A stretch of 64,000 bases of DNA from NCBI GenBank assembly GCA_963691705.1, contig OY829539.1, positions 20,878,407-20,942,406 of the forward strand, given 5' to 3'. Source of the stretch: Viola odorata (taxonomy: Eukaryota; Streptophyta; Magnoliopsida; Malpighiales; Violaceae). Shown here piece after piece: positions 46,374 to 58,398 of this stretch. The position numbers and the translations under genes are program-made. The notes below the pieces were generated by a model that was not told where the DNA came from, ran no database searches, and saw only the letters and a list, made by a program, of their open reading frames with translations. How positions within the stretch are numbered: position 1 is the first letter of the stretch; the number at the start of each line of letters is the position of its first letter.

Positions 46374-48458
46374 ATGGATCCAGAGGTCGCGCAATCACCT
46401 AGTATTTTTACATGCGATGTGGTTCTGAAAGCCGAACTGGAGGAACACGGTATTACCTTTCCTCCTGGGTATGAGCCCTCTATCCCTGGAAGTGATATGC
46501 GGCTCCATAATCCGGCGTGGGGTTACAGTAGGCTTTTTTACTTTAAGATGTTCCTTTACGGTTTCCGCTTTCCTGTTCATGAATCGATACTAACGCTGCT
46601 GCGGGAGTATAACCTTAATCCTGCCCAGATAACTCCCTCTTCCTGGTGTGCGGTTTATGCTTTTCTTCGCGCTTGCGAGTTGAAGAACATTTCTACCCCA
46701 TCTCTCAATTTATTTCGCAAATTCTTTAGTATAAATTGCCATAATTGTTTAATCGAAATTACTCCTCGGTGGAATGACGCGCTCGTGCAGTCGTTCTGGC
46801 AGCTTTTTCACGGCTTTAAGAAAGGTGTAGCTGATTGGAAAAGCAGTTTCTTTGTTCTAGAGCTACCGTCCCGTTTGTGGCGTATTAATTTCAACCAGGA
46901 GCTGATAGGCCCCATTTGGTCAAATCCCTCGATATTGACCAGGGCTGAGTTGGAGCAAGCTAACGCTCTGTTAGACGAAGGTACTCACTACCGCATCCGT
47001 AGCTTTGCCTTGTTCAAACCTCTGGAGGAGTGTGTTATGGGTGAGTCTGCTTCTTTTCGCATTTTCTTTGCTTTTGTCTTTGCGCGTTTCTTTTGTTATA
47101 GGATGCTAACGGTTAATTCCCAGGTGACGCTGGCGCTCCTTTGAATGTTACGCCACTTCAAACTTTACCAGCTTTCCCCCCCCCCCCCGCCGATGGCTCT
47201 ACTCAGGGTAGCGTTCGTCCCCCGAGGAGGAGAACCAAGACGGTTGCCCGGGGAGGGCGAAAGCCCGTTAGCTCTGCCCGAGTTTCTCGCTTTGTGGAAG
47301 ATTGGCTACCGGAGCGTCGCAAGAGGACGGACTCCAGCCCAGCCGCAATGACGGTGATTGCTAGTGATGATGAGGATGTGGATGTCAAGTCGGACCTCTG
47401 CCATGCCTCTTCCTTGCGTCGGAAAAAACTTCGATTTGCCACGGGTGAGCAGGCCACCGGGACTTCTTCTGTGGATGCAGCAACTGTTCCTATCTTTGCC
47501 GCTTTGACTGGGACGAGTGCCTCCCAACCGGTGGGAGTTACTGATGCACCGGTTGCTACGTGTTCTGCCGAGGCGGAGGTTCCATCGACAGCGTGTCCTC
47601 TTCCTACAGTTGACGCTCCCGATTCTCCAATTTCTCATTGCATTCCTGACGTAGTCGCTACACCTTCTACTGCGGATTCGACTACTGGGCTACCGCCTAA
47701 AGTCCTTCCACAACTGTTCTTTTCTCCTATCACGGAAGTTTTTTTTCGAGAATTCCTCTCCCGCTCCGTCAATCAATCTTTCTTATGGCAGTCCTACCGA
47801 GACCCCCTCCTACCGTATGGGCTTGAAGGGATTCTACTTTGATGGTCTTCGTGCTGTCGGGGTTCCCCAACCTTTTTCCCGAGATGAGTTTACTGCGCCT
47901 TTGATAGGAGAGATGCTGGGCTCCTAGAAGGAGAAGGAAAAGTTTCTTCAGCTTCCTCCACCGGCTCGTCTTCGCCATATGATGAATGATTCTCTGGATT
48001 TCTTCCGTCACCTGAACTATCTGTTCGAGATTCATGATCGCGAGTCACGCAATTTTTCCAACGCGTTGTGCGTTAAGCAAGTGCAGCTTGAGAAAGCGGT
48101 GGAGCAAATGAGGTTGCTAACGCGTCTCTGCGATGAGTCGCAAAAGGAATTAAACAGAGAGAGGTCTGTCGAGAAAGCGAAGGTGGAGGTTCTGGAGGCA
48201 GAGTTAGCGCTGGAGAGGAAGAAAAATCTCCTTCTTCGCGAAGAGATGTCTGCTCGAGACGAGGAGTCCGCTAGGACATCACTAAAGGAGGAATGGTGGA
48301 AGAAGAAAATCTTGGAAGTCTTTACTTCTGGATTCGCAACCCGTTTCAAGGGTAACTCTTCCGACCCTGCCCAGGTTGTTGACTATGTTTCTGCCGTGAT
48401 GGATGAGGTTAGCAAAGGTGGGATTGGTTCTTCCACCTCAGAAGGGGAAAGGGGCTAA
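46374..48458 (+). pseudogene. Antisense ORF 1 of element D: Transposase_28-like plus coiled coil, broken
   Basis: Exon 1 (46374-47040) holds the gypsy-associated domain known as Transposase_28 (Pfam PF04195, from memory): FRFPVHESILTLLREYNLNP, then AQITPSSWCAVYAFLRACEL. An 83-bp intron (GTGAGT at 47041, branch-like TGCTAAC, CAG at 47121-47123) keeps the frame into exon 2 (47124 onward; Ser/Thr/Pro-rich, basic, RRRTKTVARGGRKP). Near 47785 the frame changes (or an intron ends at TTATGGCAG, 47789), and a TAG follows near 47926. The C-terminal coiled coil is open at 47979-48458 (VEVLEAELALERKKNLLLRE). It is a paralogue of the gene at 49114 and probably inactive unless spliced around the damage. 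Confidence 0.7.
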
Positions 48459-48769
48459 CGCCAAAGATTGGGGCGCCGCTTTGCTTTTCGAGAAGTGTCA
48501 CAACGGGTTTCTGGACCCTCCCTTGTTATTCTTATTGTTGTCTGCTTCTATTTTTTCCCGAAAACCATTTGTCATTATTCCTCTTGTAATAATGCTGACG
48601 CTACATAACCTTTATCGCATTCGTGTGAATTGTTGTGATGCTATCGCCATTTCTTCATTATCTTCCTTGTGTTGCCGCGCCGTTTGGCTAAGCCAGCACT
48701 ACTTTTTAGGCCATTAAATACCGCAGTCCTTCCATTTAATGTGATCTGAAAAGCAATGATGGAAAAGGA

Positions 48770-48950
48770 CACGTGTCTTTCTACGAAAAGGCGTTTGAAG
48801 CAAGCGTCTCCTAGGGAGACGTGAGTCGCCGAAGTGTTTCGTCATCATTTTTTAAACTTGTATCTCCTCGCGCGTGCCTTATTTCCCGACGCGCTGCTTT
48901 GCCATGTGTCCACCGCTGATTGGTCACGCCCTTTCCGTGTTATATATAAT
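48770..48950 (+). promoter_or_regulatory. Putative promoter of antisense ORF 2
   Basis: G-box CACGTG (48770-48775), inverted CCAAT GATTGG (48918-48923) and TATA box TTATATATAAT (48940-48950) lie in order, about 165-345 bp before the ATG at 49114. The TATA spacing fits a short 5' UTR. Confidence 0.5.
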
Positions 48951-49113
48951 GTTTTTTCCTTCCTCCTTTTTCTTTTTTATCTCCTCTCTCGCACGCTGCT
49001 GCTTTCTGGACAAACAACTCGCGCCGCTCTCTTCTTTTTGGTCTGAGACTCCTGGTGTTCTCTTTGCGAAGGTACACACCCTTTCTTTGCTCGTCACTTC
49101 TCCTTTATTGGTC

Positions 49114-51389
49114 ATGGCTAAGACTAAGAGATCTTCCGATGAGGAGGATCCTCAAGGGTCCGCCGGAGAAGAAAAAATTAACATTACCTTCACTTCTCTC
49201 TATACTCTGCCCTTAGTTAATTGTAGGCTTGCCGCGTGTAATGCGCGATTTCCCAGAGAATATCCCGTGCACGCTGCTTCCGAATCACTTCGCCTGAACA
49301 GCGTTCTGCCCGGTAACAGTAGAATATTATATGCTAAGTTATTTGACCATAGGTTTTATCTTCCTCTTGACCCGCTTGTTGAGTTGCTATTGGCTGATTC
49401 TGATTTGGCTCCGGCTCAATTGAGCCCTAATGCGATTTGCGTTGTTAGTGCCTTTGCCGTACTGTGCCGTTTCAAGGGGATCGAGTCTCCCACTCTGGCC
49501 CTGCTTCATAACATTTTCCAGTTGTATTCTCGTAAGGGGGTGATATCAATATCCCCTCGTTATGAAGATGGCTCATTGAAGCCCTTTACCTGGAAGCTTA
49601 TGGGTATCGAGTCTTCTGTTCCTCATTGGAAAGAGGAATTTTTTATTATTGATTTGCCCGAGCCGTTATGGAGGGCCGGCTTCAATGAGAAAATTAAAGA
49701 TGGAGCTTGGGGTCATTGGAAACCCCTTTCTGATCCAGAAGATGGCTGGTTGAAGACGCTACTTCAACTAGATTTCAGCGTTGATGCCCGAAAAGTGGCT
49801 AACGGTCTGGAAATGGAACAGTGCAAAAGGGGTGAGCGTTTGCACTTTTTCTTTTTGTGCTGCCAAGAGGTACTAACGCTAACGTTTCTTTAACTGTGCA
49901 GTGCCTCCGCCTGGTTGGGAGCCCGAGTACTTCCGGAGGAAGAGGAAACAGGAACAAAGGAAGAAAGCTGTCGCCGCCAGGGCTGCTGCTGCCGCTGCGG
50001 AAGAGGAAGGCATTGCTACCGCTACGGGTACTACCTCATCGCCACCTCCTCGCACCCTTGTTGCAAGGAAGAAGAGAGTGAGGAAAACACGTGCCACGCA
50101 ACCCGTTTCCCTCCACACTGTTGTTTCTTCGGAGGCGACAGTTGATCCCATTCCTACCGCGATACCTCTGGTTTCCACAGTCACCCAGGTATGCGTTCCT
50201 TTTTCTCTAAGGTTTTCCTTTCTTCTGTATAATTTTCTTATCATGCGTGCACTGCGTTTTCTAGGAGGCTTCCACTGTTTCTGCTCAGTCAACCTCTCCA
50301 GGTGATATGTCTGTTGCTGAGGTCCTTCGAGAGCGTCAGAAGAAGACTCGCTATGAGCTTCAGCACAGCCCTACCTCTTCTGCTGCGAATCCTTCTCTGA
50401 ACGTCCCTGAGGGCGGCGGTATTCCTGCCGAGCAATCGCAGGGTATTGATTTCGGTGGTAATCCTCACATTTTAGGTGATTCCTCCACCGCGACAGGCTA
50501 TACCTCAAGTGCCCTTAACCTTGAAGTACTTGGTGGAGATGGGTCCCTAGTGCCCAACGCGGGAGGTTCCGGCAGTCGACCCTCTTCTCCTGCCGCTCTG
50601 TTTTTTGTTCCGATGTCTCCCCCCACTATCGCGAGAGGTGGCCTTGCCCCTGCTTTGATAGCCGGTGCCTCTACTTATAATCCTCCCCTCATGCCCACTC
50701 ATCATATTGGTTTGCGTTCCTTCAGGGACAACATTTTGCAATTTCCTGTCGGGACTGATCATGATTCCATTCTCGCGTCTACCTCTTACCTGGTAGCCGA
50801 GATTATGTCTCTTCTAAGGGAGAGGGATGCCTTTGCGGCTAGGAGTGAGCAGGAGCGTATAAACTTTCTTCGCTCCCAAGCGCTTTCATTTTTCTGCCAC
50901 CTCCATTACATGGATGAGGAGAATGCTAGGATTGCCGCAAACGGGCATGGGGAGATAACCAGGTTGCAGAACGAGCGCCAGAGTTTTGTGGATGCGCTTA
51001 ACCTTGCCAACCAAGAAACGGAGTCTGCCCGACAGGAAGTGACGACTGTCAAGCAAGAGCTGGAGGCTGTCAAGCACGCTTTGGAGGAGGAGAAACGGAT
51101 TCTGACCGAACGCCTTTCTCGTGAGGAGAATGAGTTGCGCCAGGAGAGGCAGAGGAATGCCGAGCTGACTGCCGATCTGGCTTTAAACATTGAGAAGAAT
51201 CAATGGTACTTCAAGAAAGGCGGAGGGCTTATGTCGGAGGCGTTGATGCATCATCATGGGGTAGAAAAACTCCGTATTGATGAGCTGGCCGAGTATTTTG
51301 ATAGGAGGGTCTCCACTATTACTGATGACGACTTCTATTTATGGAAATCGAGGCAGCAAGGAGGAGTCAACGCACCACCCCCTCCTTAG
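49114..51389 (+). CDS. Antisense ORF 2 of element D: intact spliced Transposase_28-like protein
   Basis: Three exons, 49114-49831, 49902-50188 and 50265-51389, give one uninterrupted 709-aa frame. Intron 1 is 70 bp (GTGAGC..TACTAAC..TGTGCAG) and intron 2 is 76 bp (GTATGC..TTTTCTAG); both keep phase. Exon 1: after a basic/acidic start (MAKTKRSSDEEDP) comes the Transposase_28-like domain (FYLPLDPLVELLLADSDLAP, AQLSPNAICVVSAFAVLC, then FFIIDLPEPLWRAGFN). Exon 2 is basic and Ala-rich (FRRKRKQEQRKKAVAARAAA), a likely nuclear-localisation signal. Exon 3 ends in a long coiled coil (about 50950-51190; LEAVKHALEEEKRILTERLS). Despite the domain's name no catalytic motif is evident. Its function is unknown. 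Confidence 0.72.
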
Positions 51390-51867
51390 TTTTTTTGAAT
51401 TTAGATATATTCTGATTTTTGCGGCCGACGAGCCCTTCCTTGTTTTGTAATATTAACGATATCACTTTTTGCCTTGGTTGGGCTACCCCTTTTGAACGGA
51501 ACTTCTTTATCTGCTCTGTTTCATAATACTGCTTGCACAATTATTCGTTTGTGGCGTTTGCTGCCGTGCCTTTATAGATATGCCCACTTTGCTCTCGCAT
51601 GACCTTCATATAGGTTCCTCAGCTGCCTTTTCGATGGCCTTATTGTTGCCTTCCGATAGCATTTCCAAGAATGACTCAGCATTGCTCAGATTCAAATTAC
51701 CCTTTGTTGTCAGGGGAGCTTTCTTGCCCCGTTAGGCCTGCTACGACGTTGTTGTTTCAGTACGGATGTCTTTCCAGCCTTACTTCGCCGGGTATCGACC
51801 GCTCAATTTCTAGCTGGAGTGTCCCCTCTTTCCTTCCGCCGGAGATTGGCTTAGGGAGTGCCTCATA
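51390..51867. other. Spacer after antisense ORF 2
   Basis: 3'-UTR-like sequence with TTTTGTAATATTAACG. No further gene is supported. Confidence 0.4.
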
Positions 51868-52348
51868 TTAGCGAGCTGTCTGATCAGGACCAGCCATCGC
51901 AAGGATAGGATTTTCACTCCTAAGCGTTGAAACCTCGCGTCCCTGGAACGTGCCTCGTCTCAATGGGCCGTCTATGTGAGCACGGTTGCCACAAGGATAG
52001 GATTTTCACTTCCAGGATGGAGTTGGTCTCTCCTTGGGGTCGTGCCTCGTCTTAATGGGCCGTCTGTGTGAGCACGGTTGCCACAAGGATAGGATTTTCA
52101 CTCCCAAGGATACCGGGGCGTGCCTCGTCTTAATGGGTCATCTATGTGAGCACAGTTGCCACAAGGATAGGATTTTCACTCCCGGGAGCGTGTGGGGTCG
52201 TGCCTCGTCTTAATGGGTCGTCTGTGTGAGCACGGTTGCCACAAGGATAGGATTTTCACTCCCAACGCTTAGTCATGCCAGGGCGTGCCTCGTCTTAGTG
52301 AGCTGTCTGATCAGGACCAGCCATCACAAGGATAGGATTTTCACTCCT
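51868..52348. repeat. Six-unit tandem array between convergent gene ends
   Basis: CAAGGATAGGATTTTCACT occurs six times at about 80-bp spacing with GTGCCTCGTCTTAATGGG and GTGAGCACGGTTGCCA. The first and last units share a distinct variant (CTGATCAGGACCAGCCATC), the four inner ones another. It lies between the ends of pol (minus, 52441) and antisense ORF 2 (plus, 51389). Confidence 0.93.
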
Positions 52349-52440
52349 GGCATGCTTCACTATCTGCATTTTATTCAACAACAAACGCACAGAAAGATAT
52401 ATCTTGTTAGAATAGTATTGATGTTACCAGATAGGGTGAG

Positions 52441-55424
52441 CTAGTTCCTGGCGTGGTATAGCTTCAGCCGGGCTATATTCCACGAGTTTTGTAGGGGCAT
52501 TCCATCGAGCGTTTCCAAGTGGTAAGCTCCTCTTCCCACAATACGGGTGACGCGATACGGTCTGTCCCAGTTTGGGCTGAGTTTGCCCATGCGCTGCCCT
52601 GCCGCTCGTCTATCTCTGAGCACTAAATCCCCAGCTTTGAGCAATCGCTCTCTCACTTGCCGATTGTGGTATTGCGCCATTTTTCTTTTGTAGTGTAGAG
52701 TTTTCAGCAGTGTTTCCTCATGTGTTTCTGGTAGGGCGTCAAGGTTAGCACGTAACCTTTTCTCGTTATTTTCTTCTCTGAAATGAGCCACCCGAAGGCT
52801 CATCATTCGGATCTCAACCGGTGTGACAGCTTCGGTTCCGAATGCTAACTCAAACGGGGTCTCTCCAGTGCCGGTCTTGACAGTCATGCGATAGGCCCAT
52901 AGTATGTATGGCAGTTCGTCTGGCCATTTCTTTTTGGAACCTTCCAGGTTTCTTTTGATGCCACTAAGGATGCTGCGGTTGGTTACCTCTGCCTGGCTAT
53001 TGGTTTGGGGGTGTGCCACGGAAGAGAACCTTTGTTCGATCTGGAATCCCGCACACTGATCCCTGAAGAATTGGCTTGTGAACTGTGCTCCATTGTCGCT
53101 AACCATTATGCGCGGAACCCCAAATCGCATGATGACTTGGTGTTTGAAAAAATGCCAAATTTTTTCAGTGGTGATGGTTGCTAACGCCTCGGTTTCGACC
53201 CATTTTGTGAAGTAGTCTACCGCCACGACCACGAATTTTAGCTGAGATCTAGCCATTGGAAACGGGCCTAATATGTCAATGCCCTATTTGGCAAACGGGC
53301 ATGGAGCAATTATTTCTGAGATTGGCGTGGCCAGTTTTCGAGGAATCTTAGCGTATTCCTGACATTTCTGACAGGTTTTCACGAAGTTATGGCAATCTCT
53401 TCGTATGGTGGGCCAGTAGAATCCCGACCGAAAGACTTGAGCTGCCAGAGTATCGCTCGCGATGTGCATGCCGCATATCCCTTCGTGAATTTCTCTCAGC
53501 ACATGCAGGCCTTCTTGTTCCGTTATGCATTTAGCGGCTGGATGGAAAAGCACCTCCGTATTAACTCTCCATTGTAATATGTACATCGCGCCGCCTGTTT
53601 TAGGATTTTCCTTCTTTCCGCAATTTCTTCTGGTAGCCTATCATGCTTCAGATATTCTACCACTGGGATCCTCCAGTCACTTTCTATTTCTTCCACACAC
53701 AACGATGTTTGCTCCTTCATGAAAGAGGGTATGGATAGCTCCCCGTAATGTACCTCGTTGGGTATGGAGGCGTTTGCGTTGGCTGCCATCTTGGCGAGGC
53801 TATCGGCCTCTTCGTTACTTTCTCTGGGGATGTGTTCGAAGATGACCCGAGTGCCTTTTTTCTGCATCTCCGATAGCTCACGCTTTACTTTGGCCAAGTA
53901 TTGAATCATGACGGGTTCTCGGGCTTGGGAGTTTCCAAGGACTTGATCCATTATCAATTTAGAGTCTCCTCGTATCTTTAAGCGCAAACCGTATTGTTCT
54001 TCCGCCACGGTGGAGGCTTCGACGGAGAAGGTGTTTCCAATTCTGAGTCCTGCCAGCAGCGCTTCATATTCAGCGGCGTTGTTGGATAACGGCTGCAGGA
54101 TTCTATTGGCATATCGCATTTCCATGCCGTTTGGCCCCACCAGGAAAATGCCTGCTCCTGCTAGCTCTTGATTTTTTTGCGCCGTCCACGTGAATAACCC
54201 ATGAGTCTGCGTGCGATTCCGGGAACGGTAGGCATGAGTTTTCTGATTCTTCCTCTGATAGTTTTTCCAACACCTCCTTGGTGAATGTGCACTCCGCTAT
54301 GAAGTCAGCTAACGCCTGGGCTTTTATTGCCGGCCTGGCTTTGTATTGCAGCCCATATTGTTCGAGCTCGATTGCCCAAATCAACATTCTCCCTGAGGAC
54401 TCAGGCTTTCTAAAAAAATTCTCAGTGGCTGATCAGTTTGTACGGTAACAGGGTGGGCTTGGAAGTATCGGTCCATCTTTCACGTTGCCTGTATTAGAGC
54501 AAGCGCTATCTTCTCGATGCGGGCGTATCGTAGCTCCGCGTCTTTTAATATGTGACTCACAAAAAATACAGGGCGGTGTACATGCCCTTCACTTCGTACG
54601 AGGATGGCGCTAACTACCTCGTCAGCTACTCCCAGGTATAGGTATAGCTCATCGCCGAACTCAGGCCTCGTTAGCACTAGATCGGATGACAAGTAGGCTT
54701 TCAGTCCTGCAAACGTGTTTTCACATTCCTCTGTCCACCCGAATGGGGCCTTATTTCGAATGACCTTGAAAAAGGGGAGGCATCTCTCTCCTTGCTTAGA
54801 TACGAATCGTCCTAACGCTATGATGCGGCCAGTGAGCTTTTGTATTTCCTTGATGGTTCGCGGGGATATCATGTCCTGAATGGCCTTTACCTTTGAAGGG
54901 TTGGGCTGAATACCCTTTCGGCTAACCACGTAGCCTAAGAATTTTCCCGTTTGGAACGCGAACATGCACTTTCGTGGGTTCAGCTTCATTTTGTATTTTT
55001 TCATCACATTGAAAACTTCTTCCAAATCGGCAAGATGGTCTCCGAAGCTTCGACTTTTAATCAGAATATCGTCCACGTAGGCCTCTACATTTTTCCCTAT
55101 TTGCTTTTCAAAAATCTTATTCGCCATGCGCTGAAACGTTGCCCCGGTATTCTTCAGCCCAAACGGCATTGCGGTGTAGCAATATGTGGCCCTAGGGGTG
55201 ATGAAGGCAGTTTTTTCTTCGTCTTCTGCGGCCATTGGGATTTGGTGATACCCGGAGTTGGCATCCAGAGAGCTTAAATAAGCGTACCCCGCATTTTGGT
55301 GGACCAGCTGGTCAATTCGAGGAAGGGGATAGCAATCTTTGGGACAAGCATTATTTAGGTCAATGAAATCGATGCACATGCGCCAATCTCCGTTAGGCTT
55401 TGGAACTAGCACCGGGTTAGCCAA
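52441..55424 (-). pseudogene. pol: Element D pol: RT, RNase H, second RNase H, integrase (broken)
   Basis: RT (55424-54480) has SLDANSGYHQIPM and the catalytic YVDD (about 55065-55080). It ends at a TGA after LALIQAT (54480). RNase H pieces follow in shifted frames (54387-54103, YKARPAIKAQALADFIAECT). Then comes the archaeal-type RNase H (54140-53523, NNAAEYEALLAGLRIGN, LKIRGDSKLIMDQV). The integrase zinc finger (53586-53284, CQKCQEYAK) ends at TAG where the family has Trp. The core (53256-52441) keeps D (SDNGAQF) and E (NSQAEVTNRS). At least two nonsense mutations and about three frameshifts (some at A/T runs) make it inactive. Confidence 0.9.
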
Positions 55425-58313
55425 CTAGGTTGGGTACTGAACTTCTCGAACGAACCCCGCGTCCATGAGCTTCAGTAACTCCTTCTCGATAGCCACTACT
55501 TTTTCTGATGAAAAGGCGCGTCGTTTCTGCTGAATAGGCTTGGCCTCAGGGCTGACATTTAGTCGATGCTCCGCGACTTCTCGCGAGATTCCAGGCATGT
55601 CCGCTGGTTTCCATGCGAATTCTCCCTTGCATTTTCTTAATAGTCGGGTTAGTTGCACGCTCTCTTCAGGGCTCAGTTTCTCACTGACCAAGAGATTTGC
55701 CTCATTGTCCTCAGCGATAGGTATTGACATAATCTGATCTAGTGGCTGAGTGCGTTTTTCTTCTTTATCGTCGAAAGGATCGTCTGCCACGCAAACGTAG
55801 CGGTCACAACTCCTCTGAGTCATAAGCAAATAACATTCGGCTGCCAGTTTCTGGTCTCCTTTGATTGAGACCACTCCGTCCCACGAGGGGTATTTCATCC
55901 GCGGGTATTTTTGGGATATCGCTACCCCAAAACGATTGAGGAACGGTCGCCCCCGTATAGCGTTGTATGGTAACGTTAGGTCTACAACCAGGAATAATAG
56001 CTCTTCAGAGCGCTTGGATGTGTCTTTTCGAAAGTACACTGGCAAGGATGTTATTCCGGCTACCGGTATCGGTACGCCATCAATCCCGACAATTGGCCTC
56101 ACGCATGGTGCTAGCTCCCCATCAGGGTGTTTCATCAAGTTATACGCTTCCAGCGAAAATAGATTTACTGCGCTCCCGTTGTCAACAAGGGTTCTTCTCA
56201 CCCCGTGACTTCCTATTACAGGTGTGACTACCAACGCGTCGTTGTGTGGGAAAACAATGCCCTTTTCGTCTTCTTCTGAGAAGGACAATATCATTCTATC
56301 TAAGGCGTTTATCGCCTCAATTTTTACCTGGGCGCTTTCTCGCTTGCGCTTTTCCCCAGGACTGGGTGTTTGTGGTATGGCCTCCTCGAAGTAGGGTGTT
56401 CCCCCGGCAATAATATTAATCATAGGTATCTGATCGCTATGAACAACGAGAGCTTCTCTATTTTGTCCAAGGGGAATTGCGTTAGCCCCCGTGGCACATG
56501 AAGGCATTTGCCTCTGATCAATTGTCATTCCCGTTGGGTTGTTCCTGGCCTCTTCTCTTGCCTTGGTGGCAAATTCTCCTAGGTAGCCCTCTTCGACCAA
56601 TCGCTCTATGGCCAATTTCAGTTCTCTGCATACATCTGTCGAATGTCCCTTGACCTTGTGGAACTTGCAATACGCATTTTCCCTTCCTCCCATGATCATT
56701 CCTGGCTTCACATGAGCTAGATATCTAATGGGCAGATTTCGCTGTTGGACTATCGCTAGGATTTCAGCCCTTGGGAGTATAAGAGATGGAAGGTCAGGAT
56801 CGTATATCCGGCCCTTTGGTGGATCTGCTTGTTTCCGAGTGGGGGACCCTTCGGGTCTTCCTTTCGAGGAATTGCCTCTCTGCCGGTTAGAGGCCTTGAC
56901 AGTATGCACTTTTCGTTGCCCATGATCATCAGTGGGTCGTGCGTCAGGGGCACTGTTATGCGGGGCGTTAAGGGCCACATATGGGTCCGTTGGCATGTCT
57001 CGGATCCATTCTCTATTTTCCTCCTCTTCCATTCTCGCATAATTATGCGCTTTCAGCCTCAGCGCATCCAGGGTCATCGGTGGGTCCACCGTTAGAGTGT
57101 CTCTCAGTTTTCCGTATCGGCAGTTGCGTTTTAGGGCCTCAACCGCAAAATCAATAGTGACCCCTGGCGTTAGGGACATTTCAAGATCAAATCGACCAAA
57201 AAAGCCGTTCAACAATTCCTGCGGTTTTCGATGGATATCGAACAGTGCAGCTGCTGACTTCCTGATAGGAATAGCTGTGCTAAACTGACTTTTGAATTTT
57301 TCTTCCAGTTGAGAAAAATTATCAATAGATCCGGCCGGGAGTCCCTCAAACCAGAGACGTGCCACGCCTGACAGCGTCATTACGAAGATCTGACACAATG
57401 TTGCGTCACTGCGCGTTTGGAATTGCACAAAATCTTTCACCTTATTGAGGTGAGAAATGGGATCTTTCGTGCCATCATATGATTCTGCTGGGAGTTTCAC
57501 GTGTCGATGGATTCTGTGGTGCCTGACACGGTAACTGAACGGATGGCCAACGTTAATATCAGGGACCCCACGAGGCTGATGCGGGTGTGGAATTTCAACG
57601 TCATATCTGGGATTCTGAGGGTCATATTCATGATGCCGCCTGGGAGATCGGCTGCGGCTTCTTGGAGTTCGAGCTCGTCGACCTCTACTGCTAGATCTCT
57701 TGCTGTATCTAGGAGATGGCTCTCTCAATATATCCCCTAGTCGATCATCCCAATGTTCTCTGTACTCATCGCGTCGGTGGGCTACTTCAGGGATAGAGAT
57801 TCCTCCCCTGTATTGTCCAGAATGTTCAGCAGGTCCACGCGCGAGCGGCGGGACGCTGATGGGGGCCAATGAAAATGGTAAGGAGGACGGGAGTCCTCTG
57901 GATTGTCGGGGCGATAATGGTCGTTCATTGACAATGGACGGAGTGAAAACTACTTGGGAGGACACACCAGGTCTCGAGGCATGAGGAGTAAATCCAACAG
58001 CCATCTCTGTCAACTGATCCAATTGAGCTTGGAGAGCTGCTATTGAATTTGCGAAAGGGTTATCCGCTTCACCTATCATGGATCTCCCTGCTTGGGGGGT
58101 AAGACGACTGGTTCCTGCTACGTGAGGAAAGGGAGAACAAATCTGGAATGTAATTTCTTCCGAACTTTGCCCAGGAGGAAGATCTGATTCTCCCGCAGTG
58201 ACGTCCTGCACTGGGGTGGAGGTATCAGAGGTAGCGAAGGCAAACAGTCGTCTGCGTGTGTTGTACGGGATGTTGGAAGTTTGGGACAGCGCCGGATCTG
58301 ACTCTGAGGCCAT
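55425..58313 (-). pseudogene. gag: Element D gag-protease polyprotein, ended by nonsense before RT
   Basis: A 962-aa frame starting MASESDPALSQTSNI, 85 bp after the 5' LTR. Disordered, Arg/Ser-rich N-terminus (RSSSRGRRARTPRSRSRS). Gag core at about residues 270-420 (VKLPAESYDGTKDPISHLNK, VARLWFEGLP). Knuckle-like YCKFHKVKGHSTDVC near 546. Aspartic protease LVDNGSAVNLFS near 707, where the usual DSG/DTG is DNG. The start of RT follows (KKRRAFSSEKV onward). It ends at TAG after VREVQYPT, at a Trp position, so gag-protease could still be made but not RT. Confidence 0.9.
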
Positions 58314-58377
58314 AATCCTTCTAGCTTCGGGGAGGAGGAGCTTGGTTATTAAGGATGCTCACTTAATAGAACCAATA

Positions 58378-58395
58378 CTCTCAATGAAAGCACCA
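58378..58395 (-). promoter_or_regulatory. Primer binding site of element D
   Basis: Three bases inside the 5' LTR (ending CTTATCA on minus) comes TGGTGCTTTCATTGAGAG. TGG start and position fit a PBS. I do not assign the tRNA. Confidence 0.7.
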
Positions 58396-58398
58396 ATT

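Noticed and set aside
54951..55277. Plus-strand ORFs across the D gag-pol region (also 55540-58000)
   Set aside because: Shadows of the minus-strand RT and gag frames. Unlike the ORFs at 44517-51389 they show no domain or splice sites of their own.
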